DNA of 64,000 nucleotides from Rhodospirillaceae bacterium (GCA_018401495.1 JAGYJX010000010.1:124001-188000); one strand, 5' to 3'; positions 37,447 to 54,261 are shown, counted from the first letter of the stretch. The notes: generated by a model from the sequence alone, not told the origin. A program made the numbers and translations.

Positions 37447-38669
37447 CGGCCGGCGGCGTATCGCCGGGTCCACTCCGTCTCCAGCCAGCGGCTCCAGCTC
37501 GGATGCGGCTCGGACAGCGCCGGTCCGAGTTCTTCGGGTGACAGGGTGGCGACGCCGAGCGGCAACTCGGTGAAGCGGCGGCGGTCGGGTTCCGGCAGCG
37601 CCGCGACGTCGAGCACCGTGAAGTCGCCCCACACCCTGGGATCCTGCTTGTGGGCCTGCGCCTCGGCCGACATCAGGAAGTCGGCGACCACCATCGCCGC
37701 CTCCTTGGCGGCGGCGTTGTAGGGAACCGCCACGAAATGGGTGTTGGCCAGCGTGCCGCCCTCGAGGGTGACGGTTCGCACGGTGTCGGGCAGGCTTCCG
37801 GCGGCGATGGCGGCGCTCGCCTCGGCCGGGTTGAACGCCATCGCCATGGCGACCTCGCCGTCGGCCAGCAGGCGCTGCAGGGCGGGTCCGCTCGCCGGGT
37901 AGGCCCGCCCGGCGCGCCACAGCGACGGTCCGACCCGGTCGAGCCACGCCCAGAGCGGGGCCGAGACCCGGTCCGGGTCGGTGTCGTCGACCGGACGCTG
38001 GAGCACGCCGGGTTCGGCGGCGAGACTGGTCAGCAGCTGCTTCAGGAAGGTGGTGCCGATGAAGTCGGGTGGCTGCGGGTAGGTGAAGCGGCCGGGCTCC
38101 CGCGCGATCCAGTCGGCGAGCGCGTCCAGGCTGCGCGGTGGTTCCGCGAGGTGGGCGGTGTCGAACAGGAACACGAACTGCGCCATCCCCCACGGCGCCT
38201 CGAGCCCGTCGGTCGGCACCGTGAAATCGAGCACCGTGGTCGGCTTGCCGATGACGTCGACGTATCGGAAGTTCGGAGCCAGCGGCACCCACGGCCCGTG
38301 CAGCAGCCCGGCTGCCTTCATGGCGGCGAAGTTCTCGCCGTTGATCCACACCAGGTCGACCGACCCGTCCCGGTCCCGGCCAGCGGATCTTTCGGCCAGC
38401 ACCCGCGCGACGGCGTCGGTGGTGACCGCGAGCTTCACGTGCACCAGCGTGATCCCGTTCCGGTCCGCCATCTGCCGGCCGACCCAGGCGATGTAGGCGT
38501 TGATCTGCTCGGACCCGCCCCAGGCGTTGAAGTGCACGGTCTGACCGCGCGCCGCCGCCACGATCGCGTCCCAGGAGCGGGTTTCGGCGGCGACCGCGGT
38601 GGCGGGTGCGGCGACCGCGAGCGCGGCGAGCACCCGGGCGAGGATCGCGAGGCGACGAAGCAGTGTCAT
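37443..38669 (-). CDS. ynjB: ABC importer substrate-binding protein, YnjB type
   Basis: 408 residues with a signal peptide ending near residue 28 (TAVAA/E). SWDAIVAAARGQTVHFNAWGG, VDLVWINGENFAAMKAAGLL, HGPWVPLAPNFRYVD and PWGMAQFVFLFDTA are features of the YnjB periplasmic proteins, related to thiamine and iron binders. Ligand unknown. It is the first gene of a two-gene operon; the ATPase gene (ynjD) expected after the permease is absent from this locus. Confidence 0.82.
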   Translation of the reverse strand: MTLLRRLAILARVLAALAVAAPATAVAAETRSWDAIVAAARGQTVHFNAWGGSEQINAYIAWVGRQMADRNGITLVHVKLAVTTDAVARVLAERSAGRDRDGSVDLVWINGENFAAMKAAGLLHGPWVPLAPNFRYVDVIGKPTTVLDFTVPTDGLEAPWGMAQFVFLFDTAHLAEPPRSLDALADWIAREPGRFTYPQPPDFIGTTFLKQLLTSLAAEPGVLQRPVDDTDPDRVSAPLWAWLDRVGPSLWRAGRAYPASGPALQRLLADGEVAMAMAFNPAEASAAIAAGSLPDTVRTVTLEGGTLANTHFVAVPYNAAAKEAAMVVADFLMSAEAQAHKQDPRVWGDFTVLDVAALPEPDRRRFTELPLGVATLSPEELGPALSEPHPSWSRWLETEWTRRYAAGR

Positions 38670-38791
38670 CGGCTGGGTTCCGGGACAGTGGCCGAGCCGA
38701 GACGATAGCCCGCGGTGGATGGTTCGGCCATCGCGCCACCCATCACGAACCGGTCAGCGCCGGAGCGTCGGTGGCCGAGCTTCGTTGCGGT

Positions 38792-38820
38792 TTGACTAAA
38801 ATGCGGCTAAAAGATTTGAA
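38792..38820 (+). promoter_or_regulatory. Candidate sigma-70 promoter
   Basis: TTGACT (38792-38797), 17 bases, TTTGAA (38815-38820) in a locally AT-rich patch. A start site near 38827 would give a 55-base leader before ATG 38882, which supports that start over the ATG at 38801 that lies inside the promoter. Confidence 0.6.
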
Positions 38821-38881
38821 TAACTGCCCCGAACGCGGGGCCGGCCCGGCGCAAGCCGTGGACCGGAGTGCGGGGAACGAT

Positions 38882-39937
38882 ATGCCGGATGCCATGCGAC
38901 CCGGGTCGGTGATCGCCGACTACGATCGCGACTCCATACACACATTGCCGTTGTCCGTGCTGCCGGTGGCGAACACCGCTCTCAGCCGGGCGCGGCTGAT
39001 CAAGAACCACCGCCTGGAAACCCGGATCGAACTGTTCCGTGAATCCGGCATCGGTTCCGGGCAGATCGCCATCGACGAGGTGCCGGACTTCTTCTCCGGC
39101 GACCCGGAGGCGCTGGTGGACGACCTGCTCCTCCTGCACCGGATCGGCCAGCTGCCGGCGTTCGATCCGTACACGCTGCGCATGGGGCTGCGCCAGGCCG
39201 GGATCGACGTCCTCAGCCTCGACGCCCTTCAGTTGTCGCCCGCCAAGCGCGCCGAACTGCTGCCGCTGATGCGCGACATCACCCGCCCCCTGATCGTCCA
39301 TCTCTACGGCGATCGTCGCGACGATCCCGGCGACCTTCAGACCCTGATACGGCTGATCGCCAATCCTGACACGCCGAAGGTTCGCGCCCGCATCCAGTCG
39401 ATGGCGGCAGCGCTGCGGATCGGTGTCGATGCCCTGCCCGACATGCTCGAGGACTACGGCGACACCTATCTCGCGCTGTCGTACTACCGCAGCTACTTCC
39501 AGTACGCGTTGCCGGTCCTCGACCGCCTGCGCGAATGGATGGAGGAGGTGCGGGAGAACTCGTTCCTGCGCAATGACGCCGGTGCCCAGCGGACCCTTCG
39601 GCAGGTGGACGATGTCCTGGTCCACCTGGGCGCCTCGGTGAAGCGACGTTTCGAGGGCTTCGACCGGCAGACAAAGGTCAACTGGGACAAGGTGACGGTC
39701 GGCACCTTCCAGCAGCTGCGCGACCTGATTTCGCGGCACCAGCAGTCTCTCGCCGAGGTGCTGTGCGGGCTGACCGTGAAGATTTACGAATGGGAGCAGC
39801 GCTTTCCGGCCGGCGGCGGCAGCCCGGACAAGCGCGCCGACTTCGTCGGCTCCGACCTCAAGCCCGGCCTCGACGCGCTTTGGGGAGTCGAGCGCCGCGC
39901 CGCCCGGTTCGACACGCCGGCCTCGCCCTCCGCCTAA
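38882..39937 (+). CDS. Uncharacterised conserved-looking soluble protein
   Basis: 351 residues; I do not recognise the family. It is rich in helices and acidic and hydrophobic heptads: RLETRIELFRESGIGSGQI, PEALVDDLLLLHRIGQLPAF, LPDMLEDYGDTYLALSYYR, LREWMEEVRENSFLRNDAGAQ. No membrane segment or signal peptide, so cytoplasmic. LMRDITRPLIVHLYGDRRDD is the most distinctive segment. ATG 38882 follows GGGGAACGAT and a good promoter. Transcribed alone or with the membrane TPR protein 153 bases downstream. Confidence 0.7.
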   Translation: MPDAMRPGSVIADYDRDSIHTLPLSVLPVANTALSRARLIKNHRLETRIELFRESGIGSGQIAIDEVPDFFSGDPEALVDDLLLLHRIGQLPAFDPYTLRMGLRQAGIDVLSLDALQLSPAKRAELLPLMRDITRPLIVHLYGDRRDDPGDLQTLIRLIANPDTPKVRARIQSMAAALRIGVDALPDMLEDYGDTYLALSYYRSYFQYALPVLDRLREWMEEVRENSFLRNDAGAQRTLRQVDDVLVHLGASVKRRFEGFDRQTKVNWDKVTVGTFQQLRDLISRHQQSLAEVLCGLTVKIYEWEQRFPAGGGSPDKRADFVGSDLKPGLDALWGVERRAARFDTPASPSA

Positions 39938-40090
39938 GCTTTCGGCGGGTTCGACCGCCGCTCGGCAAATCACCATCATTGGTCGATCGACGTGCTACGG
40001 TAGCGCGGCCGCCGGAACGCGGACCCCCCGCCGGCGTTTCACATCGCGCCGCCGCCGATGGGTGGTGTGGTGTGACGCGAAGGGGGAAGC

Positions 40091-41206
40091 ATGGATCTCA
40101 CGCTGATCGGGTACACCGCATCGCTGTTCGCCGCGTTGCTGGCGATGAGCAGCTACATGCACTGGGGCGTCGCCGAGGTGCATACCTATTCGATCCCTCC
40201 ATACCTCGAGGAGCGCGGCTACACGACCCGGATCGTGGCCAACCAGGTGGTCGACTCGATGCGGCGGATCCAGGTGGAGGTCGCGTCGCTCAACGAGGTG
40301 AAGGTGGTCGTCCAGGGCCAGGCTCAACCGATCGGCGAGGTTGCATCGTACTTCGGCATCGTCGAGCTGATCCGCGCGACGGAAGGGGTCTTCGGACTCG
40401 ATCCCCGGGTGGTCTCGATCGAGATCACCCAGCACGACGACGTCGCGCACTGGCGGACCCGCGGGGACCACGTCGTGCTCGGCTATCAGATCCGGCAGGG
40501 CGATATACCGCTGGCCGATCCCGACAAGCTGATCGACCACCTCGGCCTCCAGGTGATCGGCTATGTCTCGCCGTTCGAGGCGCTGGCCTACGTGTTCATC
40601 CAGGATTCCGCGACTGGCGATTACGAAACGACGGTGTCGTTCGCCTCGGACCTGATGCGGGATTGCGAGCGTCAGCAGGCCTGGGTCTGCACCCCCGACA
40701 ACATCAAGCATGCCCAGTTGCTGCGGGGCATGGCCTATCTGTATTCCGACCGATCCCAGCGCGCCTTCGACGACTTCGAAGCGGCCAGCAAGATCGGCGC
40801 TCCCACCGCTCTCGGCATGGCGTTCTTCGGTGACGCTTACGCCGCGCTCGACCTGAACGAGGAGGCGGTTCGGCGGTACCGGCAGTCGGTCGAACTCGAC
40901 TCCAAGATCGGCGAGCGGTTCCACGAGCTGGCGCTCGGCTACGCGTCCGGCGGCAATCACCGGCTCGCCGAGCGGCGCTTCCGGACGGCGGCCGCGCTCG
41001 GCCTGGAATCGGAGGCGTTCCTGGTCGCCTGGGGCGACAACCTTCACGCGCTCGGGCTGCACCAGGAGGCCTTGGCGCGGTACCGGCAGGCGGAGGCGCT
41101 CGACCTCGAAACCGAGATGTACGTCGATCGCATCGACCGCAGCCAGAAGGCACTCGGCGAGACGCCCTCGACCGCGCCATCGGGCGGACCGGTCAAGCTC
41201 GACTGA
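40091..41206 (+). CDS. Membrane-anchored protein with C-terminal TPR repeats
   Basis: 371 residues. N-terminal membrane helix LIGYTASLFAALLAMSSYM, then a middle region of about 180 residues that I cannot assign (HTYSIPPYLEERGYTTRIV, EVKVVVQGQAQPIGEVASYF), and from about residue 215 three to four TPR-like repeats (AQLLRGMAYLYSDRSQRAFDDFE, GMAFFGDAYAALDLNEEAVRRY, ELALGYASGGNHRLAERRF). The TPR part is probably a protein-binding platform outside the membrane. A strong GAAGGGGGA precedes the ATG. Confidence 0.7.
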   Translation: MDLTLIGYTASLFAALLAMSSYMHWGVAEVHTYSIPPYLEERGYTTRIVANQVVDSMRRIQVEVASLNEVKVVVQGQAQPIGEVASYFGIVELIRATEGVFGLDPRVVSIEITQHDDVAHWRTRGDHVVLGYQIRQGDIPLADPDKLIDHLGLQVIGYVSPFEALAYVFIQDSATGDYETTVSFASDLMRDCERQQAWVCTPDNIKHAQLLRGMAYLYSDRSQRAFDDFEAASKIGAPTALGMAFFGDAYAALDLNEEAVRRYRQSVELDSKIGERFHELALGYASGGNHRLAERRFRTAAALGLESEAFLVAWGDNLHALGLHQEALARYRQAEALDLETEMYVDRIDRSQKALGETPSTAPSGGPVKLD

Positions 41207-43084
<1,878 letters not shown>

Positions 43085-43096
43085 GACCTCGGCAGC

Positions 43097-43123
43097 CGGC
43101 CCGGGGATCCCCTCGGGCCGTTT
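43097..43123 (+). terminator. Terminator-like hairpin after mdh
   Basis: Stem CGGCCCG/CGGGCCG (43097-43103 with 43114-43120) with an inner GGGGATCCCC, followed by TTTGCT. GC-rich stem with a short T-run: a plausible weak intrinsic terminator. Confidence 0.55.
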
Positions 43124-43302
43124 GCTGCAGTGCGGGTTGCTCCGGTGCGGGCCGGGACATAGAGTGAGGCGCCCTTCATGCGAGCCGGAAGCGAGATGGC
43201 CGACGCGCCCGTATCCGACGCAGATTGCAGCGAGGTGGCCGGCGTCGCGGCTGCCCGGACGGGCGCCGTGCCGAACGGCCGCACCATGTTGAGCGGGGAA
43301 CC

Positions 43303-44471
<1,169 letters not shown>

Positions 44472-44472
<1 letters not shown>

Positions 44473-45347
44473 TGTCGGTTCTCGTCGACGCGAACACCAA
44501 GGTCATCTGCCAGGGTTTCACCGGCAGCCAGGGGACCTTCCACTCCGAGCAGGCCATCAAGTACGGCACCAAGATGGTCGGCGGCGTCACCCCCGGCAAG
44601 GGCGGTCAGACGCATCTCGGCCTGCCGGTGTTCGACACCGTGCACGAGGCGGTCGCCCGGACCGGCGCCAACGCCAGCGTCATCTACGTGCCGCCGCCGT
44701 TCGCCGCCGACTCGATCCTGGAGGCGGTCGACGCCGAGGTGCCGCTGGTGATCTGCATCACCGAGGGCATCCCGGTGCTCGACATGCTGAAGGTGAAGCG
44801 CGCCCTGTGCGGCACCAAGACCCGCCTGATCGGCCCGAACTGCCCGGGCGTGATCACGCCGGACGCCTGCAAGATCGGCATCATGCCGGGCCACATTCAC
44901 AAGCGCGGCAAGATCGGCATCGTCTCCAAGTCGGGCACGCTGACCTACGAGGCGGTGGCCCAGACGACGGCGGCCGGCCTCGGCCAGTCGACCTGCGTGG
45001 GCATCGGCGGCGACCCGGTCAACGGCACCAGCTTCATCGACGTGCTGGAGATGTTCCTGGCCGACGACGAGACCCAGGGCATCATCATGATCGGCGAGAT
45101 CGGCGGCTCGGCCGAGGAGGACGCGGCGGCGTTCCTCAAATCCTCGAAGGTCAAGAAGCCGGTCGCCGGTTTCATCGCCGGCGTGACGGCGCCTCCGGGG
45201 CGCCGCATGGGGCACGCCGGCGCGATCATCGCCGGCGGCAAGGGCGGCGCCGACGACAAGATGGAGGCGATGCGGGCGGCCGGCATCCGGGTGTCGGACT
45301 CGCCGGCCCGGCTCGGCGAGACGATGCTCGCGGCCATCAAGGGCTGA
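44472..45347 (+). CDS. sucD: Succinyl-CoA ligase, alpha subunit
   Basis: 291 residues. CoA-binding Rossmann fold ([19 protein letters not shown]), [20 protein letters not shown], and the phospho-His in [13 protein letters not shown]. Forms the SucCD complex. Followed by a strong GC hairpin before sucA, which may set different levels of the two halves of the cluster. Confidence 0.96.
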
Positions 45348-45369
45348 GGGCAAGGTCTGAGGGCGGCGG

Positions 45370-45396
45370 GGGCGGGACCGGGTGTCCCGCCCTTGA
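45370..45396 (+). terminator. Hairpin between sucD and sucA
   Basis: Perfect 9-base stem GGGCGGGAC/GTCCCGCCC (45370-45378 with 45384-45392) with a 5-base loop, followed by TTGATCC. Likely a partial terminator or mRNA-stabilising element inside the suc cluster. Confidence 0.55.
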
Positions 45397-45430
45397 TCCG
45401 TCGGCTGGTTGCGACGACCATTTGGTAGGG

Positions 45431-45461
45431 TTCGGCGCGGCTGGCGTTACGGTGGTATACC
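45431..45461 (+). promoter_or_regulatory. Possible sucA promoter
   Basis: A TATACC box at 45456-45461 stands out in GC-rich surroundings, 70 bases before the sucA ATG. The -35 region is weak (TTCGGC at 45431-45436 with a 19-base spacer). Together with the preceding hairpin it suggests a separate sucAB-lpd transcript. Confidence 0.35.
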
Positions 45462-45531
45462 GGCGGGGCCGGAACCGGATCGGGCTGAGGGATGGCGCCG
45501 GTTCGGCTTTGACGAGAGGCGGTGAACGCTC

Positions 45532-48438
<2,907 letters not shown>

Positions 48439-48521
48439 CCTGGTCCCGACCCATTATTCGACCACGGGCCGCCGCGGCGGCCCGTCGGCTTCTCGAACGA
48501 CAGACAAGAGGCGCGTAGGCG

Positions 48522-49817
48522 ATGGCGACGCAGATCACCGTTCCGGCTCTCGGCGAATCCGTTTCCGAGGCGACGGTCGCGAAGTGGATGAAGGCGGTGG
48601 GCGACGCCGTGCAGGCGGACGAGCCGCTGGTCGAACTGGAGACCGACAAGGTCACCCTCGAGGTCAACGCCCCGGCGTCGGGCGTGCTGGTCGAGATCGC
48701 CGCCAAGGAAGGCGCCGAGGTCGCGGTCGGTGCCCTGCTCGGCAACATCGACGAGAGCGCCAAGGCGTCGGCTCCGGCGAAGAAGCCGGAGCCCCCAAAG
48801 CGAAGCCCGCCAAGGAGGCCGCGAAGCCCGCGGCTCCGGCGCCCGCCAAGGAGGCGCCCGCTGCGAAGCCGGCTCCCGCCGCGCCGGCGGCCGCCGACCT
48901 TCGACGTTCAGACCCTGTCGCCGGCGGTCCGCAAGCTGGTCGACGACAACGACCTGGATCCCGCCAAGATCAAGCCGTCCGGCAAGGACGGCAGGCTGGT
49001 CAAGGAAGACGTCCAGAAGGCGATCGAGGCCGGCAACGCCAAGCGCAGCTACGCCGCCGCCCCGGCCGCCGGCGCCGCGCCGGCGGCCGCCGGCCCGCTG
49101 CCGCCGCGCGCCGAGGACCCGCGCGAGGAGCGGGTGAAGATGACCCGGCTGCGCCAGGCGATCGCCCGGCGCCTGAAGGAAGCCCAGAACACCGCCGCCA
49201 TGCTGACCACCTTCAACGAGGTCGACATGACCGCGGTGATGGCGCTGCGCAACGAGTACAAGGACGGCTTCGAGAAGAAGCACGGCGTCAAGCTCGGCTT
49301 CATGAGCTTCTTCGTGAAGGCGGCGATCGCCGCCCTCAAGGAGCTGCCGGCGGTCAACGCCGAGATCTACGGCGACGAGATCGTCTACAAGAACTACTAC
49401 GACATCGGCGTCGCCGTCGGCACGCCGCAGGGCCTGGTGGTGCCGATCCTGCGCGACGCCGACCAGCTGTCGTTCGCCGGCGTCGAGCAGGGCATCAACG
49501 AGCTCGGCCTGAAGGCCCGCGACGGCAAGCTCAGCCTCGCCGAGATGCAGGGCGGCACGTTCACGATCTCGAACGGCGGCGTCTACGGCTCGCTGATGTC
49601 GACGCCGATCCTGAACCCGCCGCAGTCGGGCATCCTCGGCATGCACAAGATCCAGCCGCGCCCGATGGCGATCGGCGACAAGGTCGAGGTGCGGCCGATG
49701 ATGTACCTGGCGCTCAGCTACGATCACCGCATCGTCGACGGTCGCGAGGCGGTCACCTTCCTGGTCCGGCTCAAGGACGCCATCGAGGATCCGCGGCGCC
49801 TGCTGCTGGACCTCTGA
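48522..49817 (+). CDS. sucB: 2-oxoglutarate dehydrogenase E2 (dihydrolipoyl succinyltransferase), linker frameshifts
   Basis: 431 residues. N-terminal lipoyl domain with the lipoyl Lys43 in [11 protein letters not shown], a peripheral-subunit-binding domain ([18 protein letters not shown]), and the catalytic domain with [13 protein letters not shown]. The first linker (48790-48895) reads as Arg/Pro nonsense in the main frame, whereas another frame gives the expected Ala/Lys/Pro linker ([20 protein letters not shown]). A missing base near 48795 and an extra one near 48895 explain this. Downstream of sucA and upstream of lpdA in a complete complex operon. Confidence 0.94.
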   Translation: MATQITVPALGESVSEATVAKWMKAVGDAVQADEPLVELETDKVTLEVNAPASGVLVEIAAKEGAEVAVGALLGNIDESAKASAPAKKPEPPKRSPPRRPRSPRLRRPPRRRPLRSRLPPRRRPPTFDVQTLSPAVRKLVDDNDLDPAKIKPSGKDGRLVKEDVQKAIEAGNAKRSYAAAPAAGAAPAAAGPLPPRAEDPREERVKMTRLRQAIARRLKEAQNTAAMLTTFNEVDMTAVMALRNEYKDGFEKKHGVKLGFMSFFVKAAIAALKELPAVNAEIYGDEIVYKNYYDIGVAVGTPQGLVVPILRDADQLSFAGVEQGINELGLKARDGKLSLAEMQGGTFTISNGGVYGSLMSTPILNPPQSGILGMHKIQPRPMAIGDKVEVRPMMYLALSYDHRIVDGREAVTFLVRLKDAIEDPRRLLLDL

Positions 49818-49857
49818 CCGCCGCGCGCCCGACTCGACCCTGAACACCGAGGAACCG

Positions 49858-51267
<1,410 letters not shown>

Positions 51268-51317
51268 CCGGCCGCTCTCGAGCGACCCGCGCCATCGGCG
51301 GGCCACCGTCGCTCCGT

Positions 51318-51366
51318 GGATCCCGGATGCGCGCCGCCCGCGGCGGCCCGCTCCGGGATGACGACG
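51318..51366. repeat. REP-like imperfect palindrome, copy B
   Basis: GGATCCCGG ... CCGGGATGACGACG with a GC-rich centre (GCGCGCCGCCCGCGGCGG). Same ends as the copies at 3224 and 51435; lies in the 243-base gap between lpdA and xerC. Confidence 0.5.
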
Positions 51367-51434
51367 AGGGAGAGGGGCCCGGGAGCCGATACCCGCCGGC
51401 CGCTCAAACGACAAGCGCGAGCACTCCCCCACTC

Positions 51435-51473
51435 CGTCGTCATCCCGGCCAAGCGAAGCGCGAGCCGGGAGCC
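51435..51473. repeat. REP-like imperfect palindrome, copy C (inverted)
   Basis: CGTCGTCATCCCGG ... CCGGGAGCC; reversed relative to copy B, 70 bases away. The centre (AAGCGAAGCGCGAG) resembles that of copy A (CTCGCTGCGCTCGC) on the other strand. The pair B-C could fold into one long structure between the convergent lpdA and xerC genes. Confidence 0.5.
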
Positions 51474-51510
51474 ACCCGCCGCTCCGTCGCCGGAGGTCAC
51501 CGACCGACCG

Positions 51511-52482
51511 TCACCGCGCCCGATCGCGCGGATGCGCCGCCCGGTGCACGTCGAGCAGCCGGGCGGCGTCGACCGCGGTGTAGCGCTGGGTCGTCGACAG
51601 CGAGGCGTGGCCGAGCAGTTCCTGGATCGCCCGGAGGTCGCCGCCGCCGGCCAGCAGGTGGGTGGCGAAGGAGTGCCTGAGCGCGTGCGGCGTGGCGGTC
51701 TCCGGCAGGCCGAGCCAGCCGCGCAGCGTCTGGATGGCCTGCTGGACGCGGCGAGCGCCGAGCCGACCGCCCTTGGCGCCGACGAACAGCGGGTCGTCCG
51801 GCCCGAGCCGGTAGGGGCAGCGCTCCAGGTACTCGGCGAGCGCGCGCCGGACCACCGGCAGCACCGGGACGATCCGCGCCTTGCCGCCCTTGCCGACCAC
51901 GGTCAGCGTGTCGCCGACCGGCAGGACGCGCCGGTCGAGGCCGACCGCCTCGCCGACCCGCAGACCGCAGCCGTACAGCAGCGTCAGCATGGCGGCGTCG
52001 CGGGCGGCGATCCACGGCTCGTCCGACAACTCGCCGACACTCTCCAGGGCGTCCCGGGCCTCGCCGACGGTAAGGGCCTTCGGGACCGATTGCGGCACCC
52101 GCGGGCCGCGCACCGCCCCGATGGCGGCGTTGGCGGCGAGACCGCGCCGCTCCAGGAACCGGAAGAAGCCGCGCACCGTCGACAGGGCGCGCGCCGTCGA
52201 GCTCTTGCCCAGCCCGTCCAGCGCCCGCCGGGCCAGCCAGGCCCGGAAATCGGCCGGCGAGAGGGCGGCGAGGGCGGCGAGGCCGACCGTGTCGCCGTGA
52301 TGGCGGGCGAGGAAGGCGAGGAAGTCGCCGAGGTCGCGGCCGTAGGCGGCGAGGGTGTGCGGCGAGACCCGCTTCTCGGCCTTCAGCCACTGCCGCCAGT
52401 CGGCGACGGCGGCGGCCAGCGCGGTGTCGGCCGCGGTCGCCGCCGGATCGAGCGGCGCGCTCAGCCCGGCAGGTGCAGCCAC
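51511..52482 (-). CDS. xerC: Tyrosine recombinase XerC
   Basis: 323 residues. Resolves chromosome dimers at dif together with XerD. Core-binding N-terminal domain (VSPHTLAAYGRDLGDFLAFL) and catalytic domain with Arg175 (GCGLRVGEAV), Lys198, His266 and Arg269 (HALRHSFATHLL), His292 (GHASLSTTQRYT) and nucleophile Tyr301. XerC rather than XerD is inferred from the conserved fsa-DUF484-xerC neighbourhood. GTG 52482 overlaps the DUF484 stop by 22 bases; a later start is possible. Confidence 0.88.
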   Translation of the reverse strand: MAAPAGLSAPLDPAATAADTALAAAVADWRQWLKAEKRVSPHTLAAYGRDLGDFLAFLARHHGDTVGLAALAALSPADFRAWLARRALDGLGKSSTARALSTVRGFFRFLERRGLAANAAIGAVRGPRVPQSVPKALTVGEARDALESVGELSDEPWIAARDAAMLTLLYGCGLRVGEAVGLDRRVLPVGDTLTVVGKGGKARIVPVLPVVRRALAEYLERCPYRLGPDDPLFVGAKGGRLGARRVQQAIQTLRGWLGLPETATPHALRHSFATHLLAGGGDLRAIQELLGHASLSTTQRYTAVDAARLLDVHRAAHPRDRAR

Positions 52483-53198
52483 TGCCGGATCATGGTTTCG
52501 AGGGTGCGGGCGAGGAAGCCGAGCAGCTCGGTGCCCTGGCCGGCCACGAAGCCGTCGGGGCGGCGAGAGCCGAGCGCCAGCAGCCCGACCGGCGCCTGGG
52601 TGGAGGCGCGCAGCCGGGTCAGCGCCTGGCTGCGGACCAGGCCGGCGGCGGCCCCGAACAGCCGCGGGTCGCCGTTGATGTTGCCGGTCAGCAGCACGTC
52701 CCGGCCGCGTCCCAGCATGGCGTCGACCGCGCCTTCGGGCAGCGCCCGGATGCCGGCGGCATACGCCTTGGGGATCGGCACGTCGCCGGCCTCGACGCCG
52801 ATCGTCACCGCGTCGACGTCGAGCTGGACGGCGAGGTCGCCGGTGACGGTGTGGATCATGCTCTCGAACGACGGCGCCCGCAGGATCGCCAGCACCGAAT
52901 CGTGAACCCGCGACTGGATCGACTGGTTGGCGCGCGCGGTGTTGACCAGGTAGTCCTGGGCGGCCTGCAGCTTCTCGTTCTCGGCCTTCAGGCGCTGGAC
53001 CATGGCGTGCTGGAAATCCACCACGTTGCCGGCGGCGCGGCGCGGCGGCGTCATCACCTCCAGCAGATCGGGGTGCTCGACCAGGAAGTCCGGATGGCCC
53101 TTCAGGTAGTCGACCACGCGGTCGGCCGTCAGTTCCTTGAGGTCGCCCGGCGGGCGACCGCTGCCCTTCGCGGTCTTGGCCGGCACCTTGTCGGTCAT
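52461..53198 (-). CDS. DUF484 family protein (GAF-like)
   Basis: 245 residues. [21 protein letters not shown] and [20 protein letters not shown] form the N-terminal helices and coiled coil; the C-terminal part is a GAF-like domain ([33 protein letters not shown]). A standard neighbour of xerC in proteobacteria; function not established. The ATG overlaps the fsa stop (ATGA). Confidence 0.88.
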   Translation of the reverse strand: MTDKVPAKTAKGSGRPPGDLKELTADRVVDYLKGHPDFLVEHPDLLEVMTPPRRAAGNVVDFQHAMVQRLKAENEKLQAAQDYLVNTARANQSIQSRVHDSVLAILRAPSFESMIHTVTGDLAVQLDVDAVTIGVEAGDVPIPKAYAAGIRALPEGAVDAMLGRGRDVLLTGNINGDPRLFGAAAGLVRSQALTRLRASTQAPVGLLALGSRRPDGFVAGQGTELLGFLARTLETMIRQWLHLPG

Positions 53199-53869
53199 GC
53201 GGCGTCGGTCTCCGGCCCGAGGATCGACTGGCCGGTCTTCGCCCAGTCGGCCAGGAACGCCTCCAGACCCTTGTCGGTCAGCGGGTGCTTGTACATCTGG
53301 CGCAGCACCGACGGCGGCAGCGTGACGACGTCGGCGCCGAGCTTGGCGGCCTCGACCACGTGCAGCGGCCCGCGCACCGAGGCGACCAGCACCGCGGTCT
53401 TGTAGTCGTAGGCGGCGTAGATCTCGACGATGTCGGCGATCAGGTCCATGCCGACCGCGCCGATGTCGTCGAGCCGGCCGACGAAGGGCGAGATGTAGGC
53501 GGCGCCGGCCTTGGCGGCCAGCAGCGCCTGGGCCGGCGAGAAGCACAGGGTCACGTTGACCGGGGTGCCGGCGTCGGCCAGCACCTTGCAGGTCTTCAGG
53601 CCGTCGACGGTCAGCGGCACCTTCACCGCCACGTTGCCGGCGATCGAGGCGAGGTAGCGGCCCTCGCGCAGCATGGTGGCGTGATCGGTCGCGGTGACCT
53701 CGGCCGAGACCGGCCCTGGCACGACGCTGCAGATCTCGGCGATGACCTCCGCCATCGGCCGGCCCGACTTGGCGATCAGCGACGGGTTCGTGGTCACGCC
53801 GTCGACCAGCCCGGTGCTCGCCAAATCGCGGATCTCCGCCACGTCGGCGGTGTCGATGAAGAACTTCAT
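53195..53869 (-). CDS. fsa: Fructose-6-phosphate aldolase / transaldolase-like
   Basis: 224-residue small transaldolase-fold protein. [30 protein letters not shown] and the Schiff-base Lys83 in NVAVKVPLT are seen, with [10 protein letters not shown] downstream. The short form could be fructose-6-phosphate aldolase or transaldolase (TalC); I cannot decide between them. Translationally coupled to DUF484. Confidence 0.85.
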   Translation of the reverse strand: MKFFIDTADVAEIRDLASTGLVDGVTTNPSLIAKSGRPMAEVIAEICSVVPGPVSAEVTATDHATMLREGRYLASIAGNVAVKVPLTVDGLKTCKVLADAGTPVNVTLCFSPAQALLAAKAGAAYISPFVGRLDDIGAVGMDLIADIVEIYAAYDYKTAVLVASVRGPLHVVEAAKLGADVVTLPPSVLRQMYKHPLTDKGLEAFLADWAKTGQSILGPETDAA

Positions 53870-53974
53870 GCTCGCTTCGTCCCCACTCGTGGAAGGCCGG
53901 AGGCCTACGCGAATCGATTGGTCGAGTCTACCCCATCCCCGGGGTACCGGCCAGCCGGGCCGGACCGCCCGGGT

Positions 53975-54076
53975 TCAGCCCTCGTCCAGGTTTCCGGACG
54001 CGCCGCCGAGCGCGCTGCCGAGGCTTCGCGCCCCGGTGCGGAAACCGACAAACACCGTCAGAACGACCGATCTCAT
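53975..54076 (-). CDS. Possible 33-residue small protein
   Basis: A short ORF whose ATG overlaps the stop of the small gene upstream (ATGA). It encodes MRSVVLTVFVGFRTGARSL and SALGGASGNLDEG. The tight overlap and mildly hydrophobic start are the only support; no family recognised. The remaining 100 bases before fsa hold nothing that I can assign. Confidence 0.3.
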   Translation of the reverse strand: MRSVVLTVFVGFRTGARSLGSALGGASGNLDEG

Positions 54077-54261
54077 TTTTGCAGCTGGCGTGCCTCGATC
54101 TCGTCGATCCGCCTGTGCAGATACGCCGTGACCTCGTCGGTCGTACCGGCCGGAACGTCGGCGCCCTCGACCTCGACCAGGGCACGCAGCTCCTCGGTCG
54201 ACAGGCCGTCCTCGTAGACGCGGCCGACGGGCGGGGCGGTGGGTTTCATGGCGCTGCTCAT
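54073..54261 (-). CDS. Small acidic protein, unknown
   Basis: 62 residues (MSSAMKPTAPPVGRVYEDG, LSTEELRALVEVEGADVPAG, VTAYLHRRIDEIEARQLQK). Predicted helical, charged, cytoplasmic; codon use looks like real coding sequence. A second ATG at 54249 (MKPTAPP) may be the true start. It lies divergent to priA. Confidence 0.5.
   Translation of the reverse strand: MSSAMKPTAPPVGRVYEDGLSTEELRALVEVEGADVPAGTTDEVTAYLHRRIDEIEARQLQK

Noticed and set aside
51511..52482. Integrase of a mobile element
   Set aside because: The neighbourhood fsa-DUF484-xerC is the housekeeping one, and no attachment sites or phage genes lie nearby.
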